Origin: Piezodorus guildinii | Lineage: Eukaryota; Arthropoda; Insecta; Hemiptera; Pentatomidae | NCBI GenBank assembly: GCA_023052935.1 | Contig: CM041292.1 | Span: forward strand, 144,818,939-144,882,938 | DNA length: 64,000 nt | Direction of reading: 5' to 3' | Part shown: piece after piece, positions 44,958 through 55,569 of the stretch | Numbering within the stretch: the stretch's first letter is position 1 | How the letters are laid out: each line of letters begins with the position of its first letter | Made by a program: the position numbers and the translations under genes | The notes under the pieces: generated by a model | The model's database searches: none | Seen by the model: only the letters and a program-made list of their open reading frames with translations | What the model was told of the DNA's origin: nothing

Positions 44958-46489
44958 ACGTTGGGAAGTACATATTGATCTGGTTTCATTATTTTAATTT
45001 TCGTTTTTTCGAAACCACTCTTCAAATTATGAAGATGCCATAGTGAGATTTGTGTGTGCCTTGTCTATACACAACTGTGTCTCTACCAAAGCTGTACTTA
45101 GTGCAGTAAGACAGCTAAGTAATATGGATGTAAAGGGAATAGATAAGTGGGTTTAAAACACGAGTTTGTACGGATGTATGAATGAATGAAGGAGGAAATG
45201 AAAATAAGAAAGAAAAATACAAAAGTTGTCAAGGTAGAGATAGTGACGGTTTAACCAGTAAATGGAGTTTTATTTTAATAACAACTTATTTATTAATCCA
45301 GAAAAACTGCAGAGGAGAATTTCTTTTTTTTTAATTGACATAGATCTGGTGTATGAATACTCTGTTGTACAGGAAACTAAATAAAGCTTCGCAATATTTT
45401 ATTGGATGCTATGCTGGGGTCAGAAATATTTCTTTGATTGAAGGAAGGATAATAAATTTAAAATGAGGAAAGGGAAGAGGATTGAAGAATTAGAGATGGT
45501 TTAATAGTGGAAAGTTTTCAAAGGAGAGGAAAATAATTTGGAATCATCGATGCAAGTGAGGCAGAGAAATGCTTTTCAGGACAATTAGTGAAGGATGAGG
45601 TGAGTGATGAGGCCTAGTCAGGAGCTTTTTGTTTAAACGTCTATCGACCCCATTGTAAATTTCCTATCAATGGAATACCGAGGTGAAAGTGATAAGCAAT
45701 AGTCAGGAGATTCTAAAGTCGTCTTCAGATTCGAAGATGGGCGTTTTGCACTGAAAAGCGTTCTATCCCAACATGTTGCAATGAGAATGAGACAAAAAAT
45801 TCAAGGCCAGGCAAGTAGATGGCAAGTAGTCATGTAAGGAGGTTGAGGTGGCAATAATAGTTTCAATACAACCATGCATTTTAATATTCTTAATCCAAGA
45901 ATTTCACTCAAGATTCTCAGCTCATATTATCACAGAAGACAACCACAATTAATGGTTACCCTACTTTTGGGAAAATATTTTCCTATTCATTTGTTTAAAC
46001 AATTTTGTAGGAGAGAATATGGAGCAAATTCCAACTTAAGAAATATTCTCGAAAATTCTTCCCTTTCACCATTTCCACTGAATGTTTTTTCCAAGAATTC
46101 TTGAAATAGTTTTAAAAAAATCAATTTGAAATTGTAATGCCTTTATAAATGCCTTTATAGCCTAATATTATTATATTAAACTTTTATTATGAAAGATTTA
46201 TAAATTGAAAAAGATAAAAAAAATTTACATTTAATTCATGGTAAATATACTTCTTTACGTATTAAGTTAATGTTTTTATGAAGAAAACAAGATCATTTAT
46301 GTATCAAAACAATATTATTGTTGCGTTTTATTAAAAACTAATATAATCTAACACCCTCAAGTGCAGTGAGAATAAAAGGAACAAGAAACCATTTCACCCT
46401 TACTAAATTGTTATGAATAAAATTTATAAATAGTGTGGAGATAAAACAAATAATTGTTGCCGCATTCCTGCCTATTTGCAACAAAATAA
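44958..46489. other. No gene recognised
   Basis: AT-rich. The open frame at 45874-46104 has no motif and was not called. Confidence 0.3.
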
Positions 46490-46494
46490 TATTA

Positions 46495-46620
46495 TATTGG
46501 GTTGTAAAATTAGTTCGTAGCCTTTTTTAACTGGTGATTTCAATAAAAACTTCAGATTCTTGTGAATATTTTTATTCAATAATATAAGACTTATTTTGAT
46601 CTGTTACATGTTGACATCTC
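46495..46620 (+). mobile_element. Possible mariner terminal fragment
   Basis: TATTGGGTTGTAAAATTAGT after a TA resembles mariner-type inverted repeat starts (TTGGGTTG...). There is no transposase sequence or second terminus, so the call is tentative. Confidence 0.3.
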
Positions 46621-46740
46621 TCAGGCAATTTTTTGAGTTAGGTTATCATCAACAGTTGAAGGACAATCAAACGCTTTGAGTGTTCCAACACCTTAGCCAC
46701 TACACCATGAGTGAATCCCTTTTTTTAATTTTAAAAGATT

Positions 46741-46786
46741 TAGTCGCGGTATCTAAAGGATACCGTGACTATAAGATATGATAGTC
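46741..46786. other. Two mutually exclusive hairpins
   Basis: TAGTCGCGGTATC (46741-46753) pairs with GATACCGTGACTA (46759-46771). GACTAT (46767-46772) can instead pair with ATAGTC (46781-46786). Function unknown. Confidence 0.5.
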
Positions 46787-46840
46787 GCCCGATTTGTCTT
46801 GCTCGCTGCTACGTAGGGCTTATGCTGCCTCCTTTCTGTT

Positions 46841-47589
46841 TCTTAAGATATACATTCACAATAACACAAAATAAAAAAAATAAAACTACGCAATTCAAAA
46901 GTGAATCTTTTTTTGGTTAAAATATAACATTCCAGGTATATGGTTATCTTTAGTATGCGGTACTAGTTTATTTGAACTCCAAGAACCTCAGAAAATTATA
47001 TCAATTGTACAATATTCAGATTAAAAAATAGTCATGGACACTATACTTCCCTTCACTCCATATGAACGTAAAATTAAAAAGATGATATTCAGAAACAGTA
47101 AATTTAAACATTAAAGACGTTATACCGTAACGAAACGTGTAAGATTATTAAAAAACTTTTTTGTTAATTAAAGATCCTTTGATCGGTATTCAGCTTGTTC
47201 TGAATATGTTTCAGAGGTGGTGATCTTTATTCAAATACACGACAGGATAAAGAAAAATAAAAATGAATTGCTACATCTGAGCTTTGTAAGATACAGTGAC
47301 TATCGAAGGCAGTATCTCAATTAAAGGGAAGGGTGCTAACGCAGATTGTGGCATCTTCCTCAACTACTTGAGTCACCTTAAATATTCATGAAGTCTTGGA
47401 AGGGGAGTGCTCCGGAGCCAAGTAAGTCATTTAAGTCACCGCTTCCTTGTAATTGCTCAGCCTCTCTGTCTCATGTCGTGTATCCGGAAGAGAGTATTTT
47501 TATCTTGTACCTCTTGAGGACGAAGATACATTACTCTACCTACACAATTACACATCTACATCAAACTCGTCAACCCTCGGTGATAAGAT
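46841..47589. other. No gene recognised
   Basis: AT-rich sequence without supported features; the frame at 47388-47591 was not called. Confidence 0.3.
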
Positions 47590-48290
47590 AAGATAGATAA
47601 GATTTTTATTTTAGTGTCAGTTAAACTAAAAAAACTTAAAGTTACACAAGACATAATGTTGTTTCAAGCTGGATGGGCTTTTTTACACTCTACATGTAAG
47701 CAGTTATAGTTAGTTATAATTTATCAAATAAGAAAAATAATAGAGAAAAAATAACAAAAAAAACCTCTAATGACACAGACATAGACAAAACATATAAATA
47801 AACAATTAAATATAAAAATAATAAATAAATAAAATAAAATAAAAGTAAAAAAATAAATCATTACTACTATAGCACAATATGTTTTAGCCTCTTATGTTTA
47901 TAAATTTTATACGTTAAATCAGGTTTGGAATAATTCACAATGCCCCTAATATGGTCATTCATATCATAATAATTAACTTTTTGTTAATTATATTAAATTT
48001 GAGTATTTACAAAGTAATGGAAATAACTTCAGCATGACCCCAATAGCTCTATGAATCTACATGTTAGTGTGGTTTGTAAAATTTGATTTTAAATCTAGTA
48101 GGACACCTAAGCAAGTATCAGATTTAGCCCATTGTAAGGATTTACCATCAATTTTACATATCTGTTTATTTATTATAGGCCGACGTTTAGTTAAAAGGAT
48201 GACATCAATTTTAACATTCTGTAATAGTCACTTTCATTTTAAGTCTACTTTCACTGTAAAAATCTAAAATTTAACTCATACAAAAATACC
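47590..48290 (-). pseudogene. LINE reverse transcriptase 3' fragment and tail
   Basis: Read leftward, a frame gives DVILLTKRRPIINKQICKID, GKSLQWAKSDTCLGVLLDLK and NFTNHTN, the 'LGV-x-LD...H' region after the polymerase core. The tail 'gcttacatgtagagtgtaaa' to 'aaaatcttatctatcttatc' is shared with 37105-37665. Several stops. Confidence 0.65.
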
Positions 48291-48749
48291 CATCAAATCA
48301 CGATATATAAATTTGTTCTTAAGGCAACAAAAAAAAACAAACAACGAATAACGTCTATTCAATGTATTAAGACCACGGTGCCACCTTTTTTTTTTTAATT
48401 ATTAGAAAATATTCGGAAGATGATAGGTTTCGAAATAATGGTTTAGAGTGGGCACGGAATTTTTAATTAAAGAATGTACATGTATCTCGCCCTTTTCAGC
48501 GATGAACGGAATATGCACTCAATTGTAAACGTTTGCGGATGTTAGTTATGAACTTAATAAGGTTAGATAGATGGTCTACATGATTTATATTCCCGTTTCA
48601 TACGATTCATGTCCAAAACAAGAATGCAACCTCCGAGGATTCAGTCTCTTATTCCATCAACTTAAGGTTTCTTACAAGAAAGTAACCAGTAATGTAAATA
48701 TAAAGAAAACGACGGGCTTTGATGAACTAGCTATTTTAATCCCTTCAAA
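48291..48749. other. No gene recognised
   Basis: AT-rich; no supported feature. Confidence 0.3.
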
Positions 48750-49490
48750 TAGACAATACGGAGTAGAGCTTTGGGGCTCTACTAAACCATCAAATTCCTT
48801 CCGTATCCAACCCTACAACCCACAATCCTTCCTTAAATTCTCAATGCTCCTTAATTATTAACGAAAAAACTGTTGTTTGATGTTCTGTATGTCGCTGATT
48901 AGGCCCAAACCAGATATCATTCCTTTCATGACAAACTCCCTTCCCAATGTGAACCTCTAGTTTCAATCCTTTCTTCCCCTACAATTCCTGATAATCCTCC
49001 TAGTAGAGACCTTCTAGTTTAGAATATTTTTAGTGCTCTTCCAATGGGAAGCTTCTCTACATGGTTTTCATGCCTTTTTTTATATTGTACTCAGGAAGCG
49101 GCGTGGTCTAGTGAATAGTGCGTAGTCTACAGTTCTCCGGGTCCTGGGCTCAAATCTCGGCTGTGACAGAATATTATTTATTCTGTTAATTCAGTCGGGG
49201 GCGACCTTAGGGTAAGGGGACCCAACTGGGGTAGACTATAAAGTGAGTACTACTAAAAAAAAAATTGGGAAAACCTGACAGCTGAGCGTGATCAAGGCCT
49301 AATCACCTCATTCCACTTCCGTTGGCCTAGAAACAGTACGAATCTCTATATGTACTGAGCCCAAGACCCTTCATGGGTTGTAGTAGTAAAGGTTTTTTTG
49401 GGGTTTTTTTTTTATTACTCATATTCACATTTGGTTGTATTCTTTTATACAGTTTTAAATTCCAATAAATACATTTTTTTTTTAAACAGA
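48750..49490 (+). mobile_element. Jockey family B 3' fragment interrupted by a SINE
   Basis: 48750-49090 reads YGVELWGSTKPSNSFR and onward in broken frames. The 3' end resumes at about 49421 ('attactcatattcacatttg', 'tacagttttaaattccaata') and ends in T-rich/A-rich sequence. The insertion between is SINE family 2. Confidence 0.75.
49095..49420 (+). mobile_element. SINE family 2, copy nested in a Jockey fragment
   Basis: Head GCGGCGTGGTCTAGTGAATA, B-box-like GGGCTCAAATCTC, then 'cctgacagctgagcgtgatc', 'ggcctagaaacagtacgaat' and a poly(T) tail. Target duplication is short and imperfect (TACTCA / TACTCA at about 49088-49093 and 49425-49431). Confidence 0.85.
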
Positions 49491-51334
49491 TAAATATACA
49501 AATATTTTATTAGAGTCTTTAAAACTTCGACTTTATTTGTAGGAGCAACCAACAATTTTTTGAAGGATTTAGAATTTTAAGGATGGGACTTGAAAAAAAT
49601 TTGATGGTTTCGTGGAGTTCTTAAGTTGAGGCCTGCTAATGAGACTTTATATTACCTTTTTGTAATAAATTGAAATATTAGAACGCCTGTCAAGAAAGTG
49701 TGTTAGTAATCAGTTCTTATGAGTAGTTCCTTGTCTTTCAGTCAAGATAGAGCAGGTAGAGGATCTGTTCGGCAAGGGCGAGCATAACATAAGTGAAGAA
49801 AAATTTCAAAATTTCAGAAATTGAATTTTTAAAATTATTTAAATCCCCAGTATTTAATGTGTACAACGCATTGCCCTGTTAACAGTTACCAACATAATAA
49901 ATAAGAATGATAAATATAAAACTACTATAAACTTTTTAAGTATATAGTCATTTACACAATATGACGCTTTGCCATGTTCTGGTTTACTTTTAAAGTTTAT
50001 AATATCCTTGTTAATATCCATGTTCTAGACATGACACATTTCTTGCATAGTATAGGTATGATAGGCGTAACAGTTCAGACCATACCTTCATATGTTGATG
50101 AAACAACTTCCTTCATGTAAACATTTCTTATTTCAAAATGTAATACACTGATTTTCTATCCATTGAATAAAATTTAATAATTATTTCCTTTCATTACCAT
50201 TATTATATTATGTATATATTACACAATATTTCATCTTTACGTTTCTTCCGAGGAAAATGTAAGAATTAGAATGATAAATCAGTTTAGCAGGTTAAACTAG
50301 AGTTAATAGGATATCAACTGAAAATCAACAATAAGAAAGACGGTTGTTTCTCAAAATACTTTCTTTAATTAACTTATCGTCTATTACATGAGACAAAAAT
50401 TAATATTCGTAAAATACATTTATTGAAATTTTCATTTAGTCTTGTCAGAAATAAAAGATAAAATTCAGTTGGATTTTATTTGAATAGAAAAAGTAAATAC
50501 TGTCAGATTTAGAATGATAAATCTGAAAAGCATTTTCTTTTTCAATTGTTCACGAAATAGAGTTGTAACAGAGAAGTTGGAAAAGCAATTAGCCAAGATC
50601 TTGGTTCTCCCTTTCAATCTTATTAAGCAAGGTCCCTACTTCTCTTAATGCCCTACAAACTCTCCTTAGCAATTAGCAAGGTGTTCCTGTTTTTCTTAGT
50701 ATCTTAACTAGGTTAATTTTTTATGTATATCTCTCTATAAACACACTAAGCATACAACATTCTCAAAAGTATATGTACAGATTTTTTGTTTTTCTTCTTC
50801 CTTTAAATTAAATTCCAATTTGTTTTCCTGCTTATTTTCTCTTACTATAGCCTCAAATAGATTTATTGTCCTGTGAATACAGGCTTATTGTCTTATTGAA
50901 TCTGACAAATGACAAGGATTGGTCAGTTCACAAACCTTTGGGTCTAAAATACTGTAATTTCTAAAGTGGTAAAACCGTATCATAGATATTTCTACACAAC
51001 TACATATCACATAAAAATGTGGCAGGCCGTGAGCTTATTAAGTAACCTCCTATTGTAGATGTGCTTGTTAATCTTACACTGTCCTGTGTTAAGTCCTGTT
51101 AGTCCAAGAACTGGGGCTGAAAAATGTGTATTATGAGAAAAAAATTTGCCATGTGATTTTCACATTTTAGCGACATTTTTTTGTCTGCCTCCTCAAAAAC
51201 TTGTCGCAATCAAAAATGGTGGCCATGCAAAACGTCCAAATCCAGAAATTGACCTAATTTTAACGCTATGAAGATAAATATTACAGAAACAAATCATTGG
51301 ACATTAATAAGCTTTAATTTCAGACCTGATAGAA
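49491..51334. other. No gene recognised
   Basis: AT-rich sequence in which no coding exon or known repeat was seen. Confidence 0.3.
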
Positions 51335-51605
51335 GTCTGTACCGACAAAGATATCTCGGTACCTACAAGACCTATAGTTGTCTTTCAGATCTGAAATTGA
51401 AGCTTATTCAATGTTTCATTAATTTATATCATAATGATTATTTTCGTATAATAACGTTAAAATTAGATCAATTTTCGTTGTTAGAACACAATATATTATA
51501 TAGACTAAGATATCCCGATACCTATAAGACCTACAGACATCTATCAGATATCGAATCGAAGCTTATTTAATGTCCATCAATTTATTTTATAATGATTATT
51601 TTCTT
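51335..51605. repeat. Two-unit tandem duplication, period about 175 bp
   Basis: 'aagatatctcggtacctaca' to 'ttcattaatttatatcataa' (51347-51437) recurs as 'aagatatcccgatacctata' to 'catcaatttattttataatg' (51508-51594). The open frame at 51268-51570 is repetitive only because of this duplication. Confidence 0.75.
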
Positions 51606-51789
51606 ACAATTCTTGGTTTCTGTTTATATTTACCTTTATAATTTCAATTTATGGTTTGGACCGTTTTGGATGGCCACCAGTTTTTATTCTTAGTTTGAGG
51701 TGCCAGGCAAAAAAATGTTGTACAAGTTGACTAAAATATCAAAATCACATTGAATATTGTCTTCTTATAATACGTCACTTTTCGGCCCC

Positions 51790-52200
51790 AGCTCTCTTGG
51801 ACTCACCCTCTTCAGAGTGATCCTGTCTATTGATAGAAGAGTGCGACTTCTTTCCTTGTAGAGTCCCTCCAAGAGCATTTTGGAATGGTGGTGCTTCCCA
51901 GTATCCCTCCAGAAGAGCTTGGTTTTAATGCCTTGATCATACATTATGCATAAATGATGCTAATTCCTCAAATAAGTTCGGGTGTGGAAAGTATCCGAGC
52001 ATATACTTTGCAAGGCTATCGGCTCTTTCGTTACCTAGAAGACCTGAATGACCAGGCACCCACTGTACTCGGACCTTATTTCTCAGAGAAAGAGTGTTAG
52101 GATTTCCTTGGCACTCCCTGACTAGTTTTGTTCTCCAAATCTCCAATAGAAACTTCACTATCAGCATAGATAGTTTTAAGTCTGACTCTCAACCCTTCTG
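51790..52200 (-). pseudogene. RNase H-bearing LINE fragment
   Basis: The minus strand reads TIYADSEVSIGDL, then (other frame, from 52167) NKVRVQWVPGHSGLLGNERA and DSLAK, the second half of an RNase H domain as found in I-like retrotransposons. Below the stop, SIDRITLKR follows. At least one frameshift. Confidence 0.7.
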
Positions 52201-52619
52201 AAATTAGAGTTTATGCATAAAAAGTCCAACCTTATTGTCAATACAAAATTATCCTCCTCCTATCCTATTATTTTATATTCCAGATAAGCTCCCGAGGAGA
52301 ATGAAAATAGAATGGCCTCGGCGGGAGCTATTATCTTGAATTATTTAATGCAATGCTACAATTAGTAAGTTCCTTTACAAGAAACTATCATGTCTTTCAA
52401 TCACACTACACATTGTATCTGAATATCAATACAATACCAATGTATATCGTATTAAATATCAATTACTGTTTCATACTGAGTGCTGTGTTACTGTTTCTGC
52501 TTATATTTGATACATTATATATCGTATCAAATACCAATAAATGAATAAACATTAAAATAAAAGTTTCTTTTTAAATCTAGAGTTTTGGCCTTTATTAACA
52601 GCTATAAAAGGTTAAATAA

Positions 52620-52905
52620 AGGTTGAGAGACAACTTATCAAGGATAATAAGTCGGAAAGAAAAATAGATTTTTTTGTTGGTCTACCTGATAGTCAATTGA
52701 TAGCCACAATTTTACTGAAGAATGAGGAGAGCAGTTTCCATAATAATTGTCTCTAGCTTTCCTAATAATACTTTTTAAGTTATTTCTATATTTTTTATAA
52801 TACTCTTTTGGTTTGCTATTGAATGGTTTCTTTTTTAATGTTTTATTTAGCTTATCTCTTTTCCGAAGGACCAGGAGTAATCCAAGTTTTTAATGGTGCG
52901 AGTTT
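52620..52905 (-). pseudogene. LINE linker fragment between endonuclease and RT
   Basis: Across frameshifts the minus strand reads APLKTWITPG, then KRDKLNKTLKKKPFN, EYYKKYRNNLKSIIRKARDN and YY, typical of the segment between endonuclease and polymerase in LINE ORF2. It may belong to the same broken element as 51790-52200. Confidence 0.55.
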
Positions 52906-52924
52906 AGACCTTGTTTTGTGCTAG

Positions 52925-53154
52925 TATTCAGTCGATGATGGCAAACTTGACTATGACTTTGCCGCCCAAGAAGCATTTGAACCACTCGATTCTACTGTAC
53001 CCCCAGCTTTGACATCAAATAGCTATCCACAAGTGATGGGTCACCGGGGTTTCCATCCTCTTCCGTCTGGCCGGTCACCAACTCCGGGAATACCTCAAGA
53101 CTTCTTTATTTGCGAGAGCTCTTTTGTCAAGCAGTATGGTCAACTGATTCTTGC
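52925..53154 (+). CDS. Candidate C-terminal exon, unknown protein
   Basis: After a possible acceptor ('ccttgttttgtgctag') a frame of about 76 codons reads YSVDDGKLDYDFAAQEAFEP and onward to SFVKQYGQLILA, then TGA. It is clearly GC-richer than its surroundings. No family recognised and no upstream exon identified. It might instead be decayed retroelement sequence, since the adjacent minus strand is LINE-derived. Confidence 0.25.
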
Positions 53155-53217
53155 ATGATGTTCCACAGATGCTTTCTGCCCTCATTTGTTCGTTCCCATT
53201 AACTCTAAACTAAAAAA

Positions 53218-54282
53218 AAATATTTCGAGCAAATCTTCTAGTTCTTGCATCAGTAACTACAACTGACGTGAAAGAGAGGCTTCCCTTTAAAATATTCTAA
53301 AGTAACAACTAAAAAAATACAACGTTGGAAAAATAACTACCTTTTAAAAATGTAACCTCATGTGTTGGTCCCCACTAACTTAAGGAGATGAAAAGTGCAG
53401 TTAAATTTCTATGAGAAGATTACAGTGTGACATCACCCTCATGTATTAAAAATAAAGTCCCCATTTTTTGCACAAATCTCCCCCAAACAAGATGGCTACT
53501 ACCATATGTAATCTCAAGAAGTGCATCAGATACAAGTGCATCAGAGATAAGCTCCGATATACAGGTTTTCCGTGTATTACTCTGAAAATACCTTCAAATA
53601 ACCACAGGAACTAGAAAAAATCTCCAACTTATCAAAGGTTTAATCTCTAGAACAAACACCAATAAGCACAAATTACCACTACAAAGAAAAGTTCCAATTT
53701 CTCCTGGCTCCCTCCTGTAAATCAAGTGGCGCCATTTATATCATGTTCTTGGAATAATAGTTACCTCGTCCAGCTAAATTAATTCCCTGAAAAAAGGTAC
53801 ATTACATAGAATAATGTGTAGACATAGCATATTTTTTTCCTACAGAGGTTTACTAACATACACAAACTGAGTAACTTCGTTATTCCGAAATACAAAAACT
53901 AAATCCAATTTAATTCGCTAATTATATATTTGATTGTGAGAAAATGGTCTACTTCTTATTCACTAGTTGTGTTTTATTATAATTTTTAACTTGATAAGAA
54001 GTTGTATGAAAAATTAAACCGACTAAATATTCTCAAAATTATTCACTTTACTTTTATCAAAATTTTGGAATCTTCCTAATCATATTTGATGTTTAAAAAA
54101 AAAAATTGAGCTAATCTTCTAGTTCTTGCATCAGTAATTGCACCTGACGTGCAATGTAATAAATACATGAATACTCCAGGTTGATTAGTAAAAAGGAAAG
54201 AGAGGTTTCCTTTTAAAATATTCTAAAATAACAACTAAAAAAATATAACCCTTGAAAAATAACTACCTTTTAATCATGTAAA
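53218..54282. repeat. Direct repeat pair about 885 bp apart
   Basis: 'aatcttctagttcttgcatc' to 'aaaaataactaccttttaaa' at 53232-53350 recurs at 54113-54275 with about 45 extra bases. The interval between has no gene. Confidence 0.75.
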
Positions 54283-55569
54283 TCTCCTTTCAGGAAATTT
54301 TAAGAATCAGAAAAATATTACATTATTAATTTTTATAATTCTGTATAAAAAAGAGATAGATATTCCAAAATTTAAATTAAAATATATTTAAGTCATATTT
54401 TAGTTCTGATTTAAAAATCAGTGGAGAGAATCAAAGCAAAGTTATAAATTATAAATATAAAAAAGTTATTCCATAAACCATTGAAAACGAATCTCGCTAT
54501 TAAATTTCTATTTCTGTTTTATTCAAAAACATCTCAGGTCTTAGGACAAAGCTGTTATCCATAAAAGAATAAATATCCTTTTCAGAACATAAAAAATTAT
54601 TACCGATACTTCACTACTGTGTCGGATGTAAATCTTTTCAAAGACGAAATCAATAGAGTTTATATCTGTGAATAATCTATCACCTGATGAATATCAGTGA
54701 AAGAGCAAACAGCAGTCAATAAAGTTAGATAGCCTTATCATAAGTCTTAAGAGCATCGTAAACAGGCAAGTTTCTCTATCTTTGTTTTTTTTTTTTTTTA
54801 AAGAATTGGTGCAACATTTCTAGTAATTGGTTTTGATAAAAATTGCTTTAATCGAAGTTGTTAGGAAATGGTGTAATATTTCTAGATAAAAAAATATATG
54901 GCAAAAAATTAAAACCATCTATATTTTTTTCTAAACTAAATTTTGTATTATTTTTTTTTAAGCTTTGATATGAAGATACATTAAGATCTACAAGTATATT
55001 TTACCTAAATTTTCAGTCCCTTTAGCTATATTTATTTATTTTAATATTTGATCCTATTTTCTACTATAATAAATCGCTATTTGGTTGAATATTGAACAAT
55101 GGAATCGGCAATTAATTTTTATTTGATCCAATAAATTTCTATAAGCTTCTATAAAATAAAATTTATGTAAAATGATTTATAAAATATTCCCTTTTATCTG
55201 TTCAATAACTATAAAAGTACTTTTAAAAAATTGTATACTACTGAAATTGCCATATATGTTGTTTTTTCAGTTGGCGCGACAGACATTGCAGGGCGTTGGC
55301 CGTGCGACGTAGGGTCCTAGATGACCACATCGCGATTATCAATGATCGTGCCATCTGATAACATCATCACTCCTTAATTATATGCATCGAAAATACCGGG
55401 CGAGAATGGGATTCATACTCGTATTCTTTAGCTTGGGTATACTCGCTCACAAAACGGACTTCTCTCTCCCAACCATCTAAAATACACATACACTAAAATA
55501 CATGTAAATTAATATTTTTTTAGAGCTTAAAATTCTTGTGAGAAACGAAAAACCAATGCAAATTTTCAG
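54283..55569. other. No gene recognised
   Basis: AT-rich. A GC-richer patch at about 55270-55470 may be a decayed repeat ('gggcgttggccgtgcgacgt'). Confidence 0.3.

Noticed and set aside
45874..46104. 76-codon ORF in an intergenic region
   Set aside because: No family motif, no splice sites with matching phase, and composition like its surroundings.
51268..51570. 100-codon ORF
   Set aside because: Internally repetitive because of the 175-bp DNA duplication; no motif or splice context.
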